Source of the DNA: Verpa conica
Lineage: Eukaryota; Ascomycota; Pezizomycetes; Pezizales; Morchellaceae
Direction of reading: 5' to 3'
Length of the DNA stretch: 64,000 nt
Assembly: GCA_033030425.1 (NCBI GenBank)
Contig: JAUFSD010000023.1
Location: 1,116,001 to 1,180,000, forward strand
The notes below the pieces were generated by a model. It searched no databases. It had not been told where the DNA came from and worked only from the letters and a program-made list of their open reading frames with translations. A program made the translations under genes and the position numbers. This document shows, piece after piece, positions 48,045 through 59,244 of this stretch (positions are counted from its first letter, which is position 1; every line of letters begins with the position of its first letter).

Positions 48045-48866
48045 GGTGAGGTGTGAATGGGTGGGTTGGTTGTGAATAGTGGAGCTGTGGGAGGTCTGGT
48101 GCTTATGAGGGTTTGACTTCAAACGTGTGTGGGGTAATCAAGATAATTCCTTTGTGCTAAATGATGTGTCTCTGAATGAATTCGTTATTGCTCCCAAAGA
48201 AAGGATATTTGTGCGGCATCATGGGAACTCTAACAACTCCTCAGCATGTGGTACTCTTTCAGGGGCATCAAAGGTGCAATTCATTCTTCTTCTTACTCAT
48301 GGGTCATATTATAGAGACTGTCATAGTACAATTTATAGAGTCCACCAGACGTCTAGTTGTTTTCATCAGGATAATCTCATGCCGCAGACAAATCATTCAA
48401 CTGCTTGAAATAGAAGATCTGACTATATTCATATGTATTCAGAGCTGCGCGGTAGAGACTGTGTAGCCGGTTTAGGGACTGTGGCGTACCTCCCTCATGG
48501 ACCGCAACAAAGAAAGATTATTTTAATCAGGAAGGACATGTACGTCTGTGAAGGTGGCTCCGCTTTATTCGTAGAATGAATAAATTAGTTAATAAATATA
48601 TAGAGAGAATTATCTGTAAACGGCAAACGGTTTATGTAGCCACCACGGCCAGTCCAATTAATGCCAGTTAGGCATCTAGACTCAATCTTTTATTATCATG
48701 AGGTCCCAAACCCCAATAAATAATCTTCACAGAGCTTAACTCCAGCATCACATATAGACACCTTATATTCAATAAAACCATGTACCCAGACCTCATAACA
48801 AGCCATTCATCCACCATGTATACTCCATCCAACTCCACACAACCCAGCTCAAAGCACACCCACACC
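48045..48866. other. Intergenic, no gene seen
   Basis: Short overlapping plus-strand frames at 48127-48466 have no coding signature. Confidence 0.45.
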
Positions 48867-49418
48867 TCACTTGATGCCACAAAACCCCTCCGTCCCCTCC
48901 TCAAAGAACTGAGCCAACGCCAAACAAACCGGCTCCAACACCGCCACATACTGGGTGACCACATCCGCCATAGCCTCCAAGCCCTCGAGCCCCTTCCTGC
49001 CCACATCCACCTCCTCCCACAGGGGCTCCAACACCCTCACCATCTCCGCCGTCGCATCCACCCTCGCCTGTCCTTCAACAAACCTCCTGCGCCACTGCTC
49101 CACCAACGCCCTCGCGAAATCCATCAACGAGTCCCTACTCGCGATATCGCCCGTCTCTTCGAACCGTTTCTTGCCGCTCTGCACACGCTGCACGAGGCCC
49201 TTGACGATGTAGTTGATCCACAGGAACTCTTCGAGGACCGTGTCGAGTTCTTTGCTCAGGTGGGTGATTTGGGTGAGACAGGCTATGCGCGCGGGGTTTT
49301 GCGTCCAGCTGGGGAGCGTTTCGGTGTGGAGTTGTTCGCGCTCGATGGCTTCGAGGAGGGCGGCGCGTTTGTTGCGTTGTGTGCGCTTTCTGGCTTTGCG
49401 ACGGATGGGGGTCGTCAT
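48867..49418 (-). CDS. Hypothetical helical protein
   Basis: A single exon of 183 residues with a very basic start (TTPIRRKARKRTQRNKR) that could act as a nuclear localisation signal. After that it is almost entirely alpha-helical and charged (LSKELDTVLEEFLWINYIVKGL, FARALVEQWRRRFVEGQARV). No family is recognised. The GC-rich third codon positions and a clean stop support coding. The opposite-strand frame of 249 codons at 48780-49529 is judged a shadow. Confidence 0.55.
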   Translation of the reverse strand: MTTPIRRKARKRTQRNKRAALLEAIEREQLHTETLPSWTQNPARIACLTQITHLSKELDTVLEEFLWINYIVKGLVQRVQSGKKRFEETGDIASRDSLMDFARALVEQWRRRFVEGQARVDATAEMVRVLEPLWEEVDVGRKGLEGLEAMADVVTQYVAVLEPVCLALAQFFEEGTEGFCGIK

Positions 49419-49789
49419 TTTGAAGAGAGTTGCGTGAGGTTTGGGTTGTGGGGAGAGAGGGTATGTAAGTGTACATATGGGAGTTTGGTTGTGGTGGGAG
49501 ATAAAGGGTGGGTGTGGTTTGCTAGATAAAGGACTGTAAAGACAAAGAGTTTTGGGTTGGTGTTGGCCGTAAAGCTTATTTACTATAATAATTGTTTATT
49601 CGGGGTTACCTGTAGATTGTTCCGGGAAGGAGTATTCTCTTCCGGCTTGGTAAGAACTCCGTAAGCAACAGGATCTAAATATCATCGAAACATATATTCT
49701 ATTACTCCTGTAGACATTCCTACCTATCCAAACACCATGTAAATAAATCTACTCTCCCCCGCCATCCGAACTACCTGCGTCCAGGAAAT
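49419..49789. other. Intergenic, no gene seen
   Basis: About 370 bp with no frame or repeat of note. Confidence 0.4.
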
Positions 49790-50206
49790 CTACGATAAAT
49801 ACACCCACCCATCCCCATCCCCACCCAGCTCCCCATACGCCACCCCAAAATACCCCACCAACGCCCACTTCACCCTCTCCACCGCATCAAACAACACATC
49901 ATACCTCTCCTGCAACACGTCCAACTGCGCTCTTGGCGGATATGTATTCCCAAACGCCAACACCTGCCAATAAACAACCTTGAGCTCCTCGTCAAGCGCT
50001 TTTGCGGCGCTGACGATTGGTTTTCTGGAATAGTTCAAGAACTGCATGCGTATGTCGCGCTGTATTGTGGGTGAGTGTAGAGAAGGGTAGGGTTCGTTGT
50101 TGTATATGACGAGGGTTGTGAATTCCCATAATAGGTTTTTGTATTGTGTGTGGAGTGTGCTGAGAGCGGTGGTGAGCGTCGTGTATGTGGGTTGGGGTGG
50201 AATCAT
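49790..50206 (-). CDS. Hypothetical helical protein
   Basis: A single exon of 138 residues, mostly helical with conserved-looking aromatics (YKNLLWEFTTLVIYNNEPY, LDEELKVVYWQVLAFGNTY). No motif or family is recognised. It has the same strand, size class and helical character as the neighbour at 48867, so the two could be very diverged members of one orphan family, though I see no aligned motif. Confidence 0.5.
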   Translation of the reverse strand: MIPPQPTYTTLTTALSTLHTQYKNLLWEFTTLVIYNNEPYPSLHSPTIQRDIRMQFLNYSRKPIVSAAKALDEELKVVYWQVLAFGNTYPPRAQLDVLQERYDVLFDAVERVKWALVGYFGVAYGELGGDGDGWVYLS

Positions 50207-51133
50207 GGTTGGTTATTGGAGTAATGTTATGCAGGGTCGGGTTTGTGAGGGTCTGGGGTTGTGAGATATAGTCTGGTGGGTTGTAGATTTCTGTGGGATA
50301 TGGGTTTCAACATGACTGGAGTAGTTTGGTGTTTGATATCAAGTTGAAGTTTGGACTGCGTAGTTGGTTTATTCTCGTGTTGAATATCTCTGGTGGTGGA
50401 CCTCCTGTGAAGTGCTTGTTTCGGATGTGGAGGTGTGGTATTTCATCTGGCTTTGAGTATTCATATCTAGCAATGGCATTGATATAGTAGTGCGAGTACA
50501 GCCGGAATATCTTGATACTGTCCTAGCACATGAATAGCAAACCTTCCGATGGACCGACCCACATTTGAGCTTCCCCGGGCTGTACTTGGCCGGGCTGGGC
50601 TGGGTCGGGAGAGCATTTTTGCTATTCAGTCCGGGCCGTAGTATTAGCCCGGGCCAGAGTTTTGATTGGGCTCACCTTACATTACTGAAGGGGTTTCTTC
50701 CGAAGATAGGACCAAAGGATAACGGTTGTTTCAGGGGGGACCTCTAGGGAGCTGTAAGGTAACAACAGTAGTATTAATTTTTACTTGAGCTACTTGGGCT
50801 TACCCGGGCTCCCGTCAAATGACTCGAGCTGGGTTGGGCTTTTTATTAAGTGTGCCGATACAGTGCCTTTTTTTACCCAAGCTTGCCCATTAGAAGGCCT
50901 CACGAACAGTTGTACCAATAGTCATCTTAACCAGCATCTATTCACCGGAGCACATGAAAAACACTCTAAATACACTCTAATACCACAGCAAACCTATCCC
51001 TAATCATACACCACACATCACAGCCTAATCACTACATCCAGCACCACCACCTCAACACTACACCACCAGCTACCGGAAACCTCAATAGCGCCAACCACAC
51101 CTATCCCACCCACCCCCCCACCCCAACCTCTGC
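50207..51133. other. Intergenic with GGGCT-rich repeat
   Basis: From about 50565 to 50840 the sequence is rich in CCCGGGCT and GGCCGGGCTGGGCTGGG strings, similar in composition to the MITE-like copies at 51529 and 52622. Ends could not be fixed. No gene is seen. Confidence 0.45.
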
Positions 51134-51430
51134 CTACAAACGGCTCACAAACGGCTTCGCCAGCGGATTAAACTTAAACTCCGATTTCGTACCCACCACC
51201 ACAGGCCTCTGGGATAAACCCCGCTCTGTCGGGAGCTTCTCCCCAGAGCACAAAACAGCGCCGCGAGAGCCATCCTTGCTGGATTCCCGAGACTGTATCT
51301 CGAGGAGTATCGCTTCTCTGCGGCGGCGGTTGTCGGCTCTCATTTCCATGAGTTGTTGTGATAGTCCTGGGTTTTGAGAGTATTTGGATCCGTATTTGCG
51401 GGTGGTCATGGTGTTTTGAGTTGAGTTCAT
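51134..51430 (-). CDS. Small hypothetical basic protein
   Basis: A single exon of 98 residues. It is rich in Gln/Ser/Arg with a helical basic patch MEMRADNRRRREAILLEIQ (about 28-46) and an Arg/Lys-rich C-terminus. No family is recognised. It is the last of the run of short minus-strand genes; the ATG is followed by an in-frame ATG at codon 8. Small size makes this uncertain. Confidence 0.4.
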   Translation of the reverse strand: MNSTQNTMTTRKYGSKYSQNPGLSQQLMEMRADNRRRREAILLEIQSRESSKDGSRGAVLCSGEKLPTERGLSQRPVVVGTKSEFKFNPLAKPFVSRL

Positions 51431-51528
51431 TTGTGGAAGCAGTGAAGGTGTTTGTTTTTTTTTATAGAGGAGAGAGAGAGAGGGTTGGAGAGTGGGAAAC
51501 AGGAGGGCTTTATATATGTGCTATAGTC

Positions 51529-51663
51529 CAGAGGTTGAAATAGGCCAGTCCGGGCTAAAGACTAGGCTGGCCCGGTCCAGCCCGGCCCAATAATTAATTT
51601 AGTATGGTGTTTGCTAGTCCGGGCAACATGAAAGGTGGCTGGGCCGGCCTATTTAAACCTCTG
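51529..51663 (+). mobile_element. MITE-like foldback element, copy 1 (135 bp)
   Basis: Begins CAGAGGTTGAAATAGGCC and ends GGCCTATTTAAACCTCTG, which are inverted complements with one mismatch. The centre holds GGCCCAATAATTAATTTAG. The whole unit matches copy 2 in reverse orientation. It has no coding capacity. No unambiguous target-site duplication is visible at this copy. Confidence 0.7.
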
Positions 51664-52119
51664 AGGATACTAGTAGCTAGTTGTATGGCGCCGTAGGTCT
51701 AGTTAGAACGGGCTTTCTTGGTGCTAGTCCTGGTGTAAGTCGGTGAGCTATCGCGTCCTTCGCACAGATTGGGGGAATTGATACATGTACTATACAAGGG
51801 CATGTAGCTATGAAACTCTGGACTGACTTTCATGGTGATGACGCACAACACCTATCCTGTAAGAAGAAGGTTATCGAAATTAGCAAGACTTTGTTTGAAC
51901 CAGACTGTGTATTGATAGTTGCCTTTTATAGTCGGGGTTTTGTTGTAGGATCAATAGAACCATATAGTTGTAGCAAGTTTTTCAATCCTAGTTTCTGATT
52001 CACGAGAGTTAGTTGTGCATGAGGAATTTCTTTGGCTAGCGCCCAGGGGAAAGCCACTTTCGTTTACTGATGTGTGGTGTAGTGTAGTTCAAGGCTTGGA
52101 GAAAATTACACTATCCCTT

Positions 52120-52330
52120 AGACCGTCAACGGTCCCGAGCGGGACCGGTCTTTGCCACAACCCCCGATTATCCAGCCTTGCTACCCAACCACTAGCTATA
52201 TAACCCATCGAATTTATATTGATAATGGTTTAGGTTATGTAGTCTAAATTTTCTAGCATAATTTCTAGCATATCTAGAGGTGTTGTGGTTGGGGTATATC
52301 ATTGAAAGACCGGTCTCAAACGGTTGTGTG
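52120..52330. repeat. Foldback-like element with a perfect 8-bp-arm palindrome
   Basis: CGGTCCCG-AG-CGGGACCG lies at 52130-52147. ACCGGTCTTT next to it recurs inverted as AAAGACCGGT near 52305-52314. CACAACCCC-like sequence lies just inside both ends in opposite orientation. This suggests a roughly 200-bp terminal-inverted-repeat element, but the ends are imprecise. Confidence 0.4.
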
Positions 52331-52621
52331 TGACGTTTTAAGAGTTACAAGTGTTTGCACCTAGTTTCACTAAAAGAAACTCCAAGTGCAAAATTAATTG
52401 GGGATTAGTATTCTGTGTAGTTCTCACCTAGGGGCAACTTCTGTTAATTACATGTAGTCTTGGGGGTTTGCCCCTATTAACTAGGCGCTGTGGCGTTGCC
52501 ACCTACGAAAAGCCAATCGGGAGCTTGCTATGTAGTTACGTGCTACCACGTGAGCTAGGTACTTAAGCTGTCACAGTGTAAGTGAACGGCCTATACGGAG
52601 TAGGACTAGGATTAAAGAAAT

Positions 52622-52754
52622 CAGAGGTGTAAATGGACCAGCCCAGCCACCTTTTATGTGGCCCGGGATATGTAGCAAACACCATACTAAATTAATTGTT
52701 GGGCCGGGCCGGGCCAGCCTAGGTTTTAGCCCGGGCTGGCCATTTAGACCTGTG
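52622..52754 (-). mobile_element. MITE-like foldback element, copy 2 (133 bp)
   Basis: An inverted copy of 51529-51663 with the same terminal motifs (CAGAGGTGTAAATGG... and ...CCATTTAGACCTGTG). GAAAT/GAAATC occurs on both sides (52616-52620 region and about 52757-52762), a possible but imperfect target duplication. Confidence 0.7.
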
Positions 52755-55700
52755 GATGAAATCTTCTAGAAAGCCGTATACCTAGCCTAATTTCTTACAT
52801 CCTAATGGATAAGATAATCTTGCTGCATTGAATCTCTCTGGGCAATCAATAGCCTCCTACTCCCTGCCTAGTGAATATAAACATTTACCTTCTCTGATTC
52901 TCTCACTCCATTTTTTATAATCTCACAATGAGACACTATGAAAAGGATTAGCATAAGGCCTATGCTGCCACCTTGCGAAATAACCCGTGACACGCACCTA
53001 GTACCGTGTAATAGCATCATATACAAACTAGACCTCAGCACGATAAAACAGCCCACTACTGATAAAATCCATACACTCTGACGTCATTAACCCCTACGAA
53101 CTGAAGGCCCCCAAACACGAGTAACAAACCGACCAACCCCCCCTATCACTCGCAGACGCAAGCTAGTTACCCGGCGCCTCGTACCCCATCGACACAACGA
53201 TGAATACCCCCAAAATGACCCCTAGAAAGACCCCATTATGTTGGGGCTACACCGCTTTCTGAACCGGGTATTTTGAGGGTTAACGGCTTGAAAACAGTCT
53301 TGACAGGGAGAGATGTAGCCGCATGGGACAGAGACTGTGGAATCGCCAAGTGGGCGTGCTTACCGGAAGCGGGTGGTGACGCGTGCCAGGGTTAGACCTA
53401 GTGCACAACCAGTAGTAGTCTAGCTTGGGGGGTGGCCCGTTGTTGCAACGTTGCGATTATGGGTGAGGGGGGTATTATCCTAGGTGTTTATCTATGATGT
53501 GGAGGGTATTAGACTTAGTCTTCATGGCTGTTGAGATCCTCCGGCTCTTAATTGTGGAGATAGAGCAGCCATAACTTGTAAATTACCATGCTTGGTCTAC
53601 GGTTGGGATTGTGTTTTGTGAGAGGGGTTTTAATTCTTTCGTTATAGAGCGAATATGAACTTGTGTCTACAACTATGAAACATGGACCAGGAATCGCTTA
53701 TTTTACTGAATGTTATACTATACGTGAGTAGTTTGTAATTTGAATAAATATCAGGAGAGGTTGCGGGGATACCGGCTATTTGAAATTACTAGAGTTCGTG
53801 TAACCACGGTAAGGCTTAACAGCGATGTACACGGATTGTCAATCAACAATAGCTATGATCCCAATATCCGGATATATCCCAAAAACTATACTGGAGTTTT
53901 ATAAAGACCTTTATTTGTATTTTTTAGTTTGTGTTTGCTCATACCTCAACTCGCTAGATGTTACCCTGTCAATTCCTCAGGAGGTGCAAATTTCTATACT
54001 TTATTTGATTTAATCTAATCTTATCTTATCTTATCTCTACTCATCAGAGTACTTGTAAGCCAAGGCACGCTCAAAGGCAAGTAACGCATGCGATTACATA
54101 TACGGTTTTGATTAAAGATGAGGATCTAGCTACATCTGACTGATTTCTTTTATGGCACTGGTGCCAAGACCAGTGCCAAGACAACACGTGACGTCCTCCC
54201 GTGACAGTACTTCTCGCATCTATGGAATTATGTATAGTAGTTTACGCACTTAGTCTATCCGCTCACGCTAAGCTGTCTAGGCTACCGGAAATCAATTACA
54301 GAATGCTCAATAGTTTATAGGTCCTTATTACGCCATGCAAAATAGCCGATAAAATAGCTATCAAAAACCACCCCCGTGAGACTCTAACATTCCCGCAAAC
54401 CAGAATCTCCAAACCTCCCTTTCTTCTCTGTATATGGACATCCCTCCTCTAATAATTCACCGGATCATTTAGCTTAGTCATTTAAAACAAAAGATAACGA
54501 GAGAAAGACAAGAATTCTTACTCCCGCATGTCTCTTGGCTGTTTCTGGCATTTCCGCCTACTTTGGCGGGACAAGTCTTTTTGTTTGGGCCGTGCAGTGT
54601 GAGATACAGGGTACAGAAATTAATGTGCATGCGCTCATGATCTGTATCCAATATGTGTTAAGGTTCTCTGTAGGAAACATGTAGAAACTAGGTGTTACTC
54701 ACGGCAGATTTCATAAACGACTGTGGTGTAGAGACACATGATTTTGTATTATCACGGCTCTGTAGCTGTTTTTGGGGGTGTCGACTGGTTGAATAAGGAG
54801 ATAGAATTATAGAGGGGAATAGGGATGAATTACACGGTGCTGCAATTCATAAGAGGTGTTCGTGGTGGTAGGGTTTAGAAAAAAAACAGATTGCCGAGAG
54901 CTAGATTTCGTGTTGGGGACTAGCGCTTAGTTTAATACGACTGAGATGATAGCGTAGTGTGGTTAGGCCACGGTGACGTTTTTGTTTGTAGGTAGGGCCG
55001 ATAGCGTGTGGGCTGAAAGTATCGTCACGAAAATCAACCTACGACATAGATATCCGCTTTATGAAGGGACTAACCAGCGGCTCAGCTCGGTGCTCAAGGT
55101 AAGAGGTATTGATTGTACACAACCCGATTAAAGACCTCCGGTTTAACATGTATAAAGTATTCAAACTTGTAGATACCAGAAGACTCTCATTCGATATTTT
55201 TTGTTAGAGTATCGCTATAAATTTATCTACAGAAGTCTCGGATACAGTTCTCCCCCAATGCTGTAGAATCTTTGAGAGGGGTCACGTTATACATGCGGAA
55301 CATATTATATTAGTTACTATAGCACTTTGAAACGGGTTCTCGTACAGATAATTTTTTATTTCCAGCCCTCCGGATTGCTTACAGAGTTTTCGCCTGGCTT
55401 TTTATTCTTATGCGCTATTCATGGTACATCACTCGGTACTGTGGTTGTCAACGTCTAACGGATGGTTGTTGATTAGATAGATACAACCCTAACCCTTCTT
55501 GTCATGGTATCTCCACAATAGCCCTTGAGCAAACTTTACCGCTGCGGACAAATCTATCTAGTTCTGCCAAGAAATTTGCTATGATCTATCCTTAGTCATA
55601 ATATTGCCCACAAACCCATTTTCTAGTTGTGTTTAGTGAAGAAAGAATGCGCTGATAAAGAACTAAATTAAAGAACTAAAAACACTGAACAAAACCTAAT

Positions 55701-56839
55701 CCTTATATAGCCAAAGAAAATTTGTAAATAACAGTTACCCGGTTAGCCAACCGGCACAATAAACTATCCGATAACAGTCCGGGTAATCGGAGCAAATTCA
55801 TCTGTCGGTCAAATAGTTGCACCGTAAGTCCGTTGTCCTCAGTTGCCTAGATAGGCAAATGAGGCCGGTATCATAGTGACAACCACTTGGTGAGTGACAA
55901 AATTCCAACATTTAGTAGTTATACAACTTCATATATGGTAATAAAGACTGATGCGAGTGACCAACACGGTGGCTTATTCAGCTTGCCGAAGCTATGTAGG
56001 CCCATAGAGTAGATTTCGCATGGTCAGTATGTATTTCTATTGAGTACTCTTGACATATTTATAGTGTATTTAATAGGTTATATCTAAAGCATTTATAACT
56101 TTCACAGGATAAGGCTACTGCTATAGTATATGCTATCCTCGAGGATTCGAAGGAGGAAGGGGCTCGGGTGTCAATCAGGGAAAACATATACTTACTGTAA
56201 GGCTTTGGGATCACAAAGACTCAGCAAAGCACTGTCATCGCTAATAGACTAATTTTATTTAAGAAAGAAGATGATGATCGAATGATCATCATCGGGGGTC
56301 TAAATGCCCCCACCCTGACTAAGCATCCACACTTGCGCCTCATGACACTTAACCTTAAGAAAAGTTTAGCCCCGAGGTAAAAAGCAACCGAGCGGAACGT
56401 CAAAACCTTCCCCGTCAGCAATCATAAATACAACAATAAACAGCTTCTACTGAGCTCTAGAATCTCTTTTTCTTCTTCATTGAACAATCAATAGAGGAAA
56501 TCTCCCGTTCTCAGGTTCTTGGCACTACCTATGGAGTGGAGGTTATTGTGTCGTAAGACTCTGTTGCTACCCGACGTCAAGCGTTTTTTATTGGCTAGCG
56601 TGAAGAGTATGGAGTATCTCAGCAGCCCACCAGACTAGGAGAATCTCTAGAGAAGTGCTCTCATACCCTCTATATATATCCTATTGACCTATCCCGAGAT
56701 CCCCTAAACCTTCGTAGAACCCTATCCCAAGCCCTCCTTAGGCTTACTAAATATATAGAAATCACCACAGTAGTACCTACTTAGATACCCACACTATACC
56801 TAATTAGGTAGGTATATCTCAATATCTGGTAAACGAGGT

Positions 56840-56903
56840 CATCGAGTGATACCTGATGATTTAGGAGAGTCCATCGAGTGATATCTGATGATTTAGCCAA
56901 GTC
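56840..56903. repeat. 32-bp tandem duplication
   Basis: CATCGAGTGATAYCTGATGA followed by TTTAG occurs at 56840 and 56872, 32 bp apart, with few differences. Confidence 0.7.
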
Positions 56904-57519
56904 TTGTGAGAGCCCACTCGTAATACACTAAAAGAAGCATGTAGATTCAGTTCGAAGTGCCCCAACAGCCACTTGCTTCACTTATATATTCACTACACCT
57001 AGTGGAGCAAATAAAATATAATTGCTTCGACGCCAACCACAAGGTGAGTCCTTGACTGGAAATTTCTGATAAAGCGAAGCCTCGATAGTAGCATAGACTC
57101 TGCGGTTCGCCTAATGAATATCTTGCGCCGAGGCTACCGCATTAAAGGCATAACCCTGATACGAGCATGGAAATTCACAAGACTCCAGTCCCGACCGTAT
57201 GCTACGGGTATTCGCAACGGGGCAGTCCGTCCGTCCTGAGATCAAGACCGGACGCCCTATGACTCTATAGTCCGTCCCAACGTCTCTTCGGAGCGGTCCA
57301 GAGCTTAAGGAACAAGGACTATGGACTTCATAGGGCCCTACAGCCTTCAGGGCGAGGGTTTTCTTTCCCTCAAGCCGGCTATTAATTTCTACCTACTCCT
57401 ACTTAGGTTGTAATTGGCAGCAAATACTACATGCTTTTCTCCTAGAGTAGTGCAAAAGCTCCCTTGGAAAATGTCTATAGGGCACTACGGTCCTCGTAGT
57501 CCTGGAGAATCTCGCCCGA

Positions 57520-57544
57520 GACGGACTATGAGCTATAGTCCGTC
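57520..57544. repeat. Perfect 10-bp hairpin GACGGACTAT/ATAGTCCGTC
   Basis: The arms are separated by 5 nt. The right-hand string CTATAGTCCGTCCC recurs at 57265-57278, and further GGACTAT/TAGTCC pieces lie between. It may be the end of a decayed transposon. It is unlikely to be a terminator because no gene ends here. Confidence 0.45.
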
Positions 57545-58022
57545 CCGTCCCTGGGTTACCGTTGGGCAACCGTGGCGCTCTAACGGGGGGCCCGGACGGT
57601 TGTGAATACTGAATAGTGAATGTCCAGTTTGGTAAGCTTGGCATCAGAATAGAGCCTGCCAGTACACGAGGTGGCCCACTGGGCAAGACTGTATGAACTC
57701 ACTGAGCCCACAGTGAGTCTCTGTCAGGGCTGAGCAAGCCCTAATCGGTCAAGAGTCTTCCATCTGGAAGCAGCAAACAATATATAACCACAACAAGCCC
57801 ACAAAACCTTTCAACCATCCGCATCCTCTTCCATAACTGCCCCCCACAGTAAAAATCCTTCAACTTCCCATATCTTACCGTCATTGTCTTATTACCTACA
57901 TCTTTACGGCTATAATTCATCAAAAGCCTTTGATCTTTCATCAAGGCAAACAGCAAGATACAAAAAGGACGTCTTTGTGAACCATTGACCATCAAAGTCC
58001 ATCCTCATCGAACTGAAAAATC

Positions 58023-58586
58023 ATGCCAGCTACATTAATGGAGATCATCTCCACGACGATTGTTACCCCAGAACTCCTGATGGGCGAGGAGTTATTCGAA
58101 GTGTACAGTAAGATGTACCTGGTGTTTAAATCAGAGCTGGTGATCAACACCAAAGGCGATATGGTGACCAGAGAGTGTTACACGCTCGACGAAGCGATGA
58201 GGTTCTTCATCACTGGGATCCTTTCCCCTCGCTATCTTCACGGGCTCTCCATCTACTATGCGTTACTGTATAGCAGACTCATGGATATCGACTCATTCTT
58301 CCCGCACCCTGCTGGTTTCGAAACCCCACTTAAGGTGGTTTTTGATACAATCTTATGCGAGTGCGATGTTACTTCCGATTCGTTCGCAGAGAAGGTCGAA
58401 TCCTTGGGCCCGGTGGGCTATTTTATCGAACTTGGGTTCACCAGTACCCATGAAGGGTTCTTCAGTAACCCGGTCGGAGAGGTTTTGCGTGGTCTAAGGT
58501 TCGGGGATATCAAGGTGGTCGTTGTGAACGGCATGAGTGTGTGGGAGGATCGTATGTCCCGTCTTTGGAGGATGGGACAGAGGTGA
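58023..58586 (+). CDS. Hypothetical protein
   Basis: A single exon of 187 residues, well-structured globular composition (hydrophobic core segments YLHGLSIYYALLYSRLMDID, VGYFIELGFTS), no signal peptide, no transmembrane segment, no known motif. Consistent codon use across the frame and a pyrimidine-rich leader upstream support a real gene. The family is not recognised. Confidence 0.6.
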   Translation: MPATLMEIISTTIVTPELLMGEELFEVYSKMYLVFKSELVINTKGDMVTRECYTLDEAMRFFITGILSPRYLHGLSIYYALLYSRLMDIDSFFPHPAGFETPLKVVFDTILCECDVTSDSFAEKVESLGPVGYFIELGFTSTHEGFFSNPVGEVLRGLRFGDIKVVVVNGMSVWEDRMSRLWRMGQR

Positions 58587-59244
58587 TAATTGTTGCAGGA
58601 TGAGGTCTGGTGTTGAGTTTTGTGTTGTGTTTGTTTTGATTTCTTATTTACAGTTTGTATTATCCCCTGATAGCCCTTAATTTATTTTGCGTCGCCTATT
58701 CAATTTTTGTATCAGTTACATTCATGTAAAGCTACGGCTAGTACTCTTTTTTTCTTATTTATGGATAAGTCTCGACTTATCTATTATTGTTGTGGTAGCT
58801 GAATACCACGAACTAATTGCAATACTATGCAATCATATACCTTGGTTTCTGTTGAGTTAATTATTCACATTATGGAATGCGTGAGATCCTTAACCTACGA
58901 ATATCGTAACCATACTCCACACGCCTCATCAGTTTCCCATATGAGCTGCAGGTTATACTCCCCCTAGTCTTTATCAGTGGTTTTGCCGAACTATGGTAAC
59001 TACAACAGAAGCCATTCAAGAAAGTCTACAGTATTTCTCGACTGATCATTGTCTACCTTGAAGTATGCACGAACGCTCTCGTACCTATCTTGAAACACGA
59101 ACTTCTACCACTCACAAGTTGAAAATATTGATAGGCCAGGTATAAATAACTACCATAGACACCATAAAAACCAGCAGTCCATCATCCTCTACAACACCCA
59201 CAGAGCCAACCCCATCAACTCCAAACCCCACCAACATCACACCA
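58587..59244. other. Intergenic with TATA-like promoter of the next gene
   Basis: GTATAAATA at about 59140-59148 lies roughly 100 bp before the ATG at 59245, followed by a C/A-rich leader ending CACACCAATGCC. Nothing else is recognised. Confidence 0.45.

Larger units (their letters stand above)
51664..58022. other. Gene desert, about 6.4 kb
   Basis: No credible protein-coding gene is seen on either strand; the frames present are under 100 codons and lack family signals. It contains a second MITE-like copy, a foldback around 52120-52330, a 32-bp duplication (56840-56903), a TTATC microsatellite (about 54012-54042), and GGACTAT/ATAGTCC hairpins near 57.2-57.6 kb. The last 250 bp includes a C/T-rich leader of the gene at 58023. 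Confidence 0.55.

Noticed and set aside
48780..49529. 249-codon plus-strand frame
   Set aside because: Overlaps the minus-strand 183-codon gene, and its tail becomes Gly/Val low complexity. The minus frame has the better composition and a proper ATG.
4753..55495. Scattered CCCTAACCC/TTAGGG strings (about 4753, 5190, 11966, 26410, 29586, 55487)
   Set aside because: Only one or two hexamers each, so not interstitial telomere arrays. They may be incidental or factor sites.
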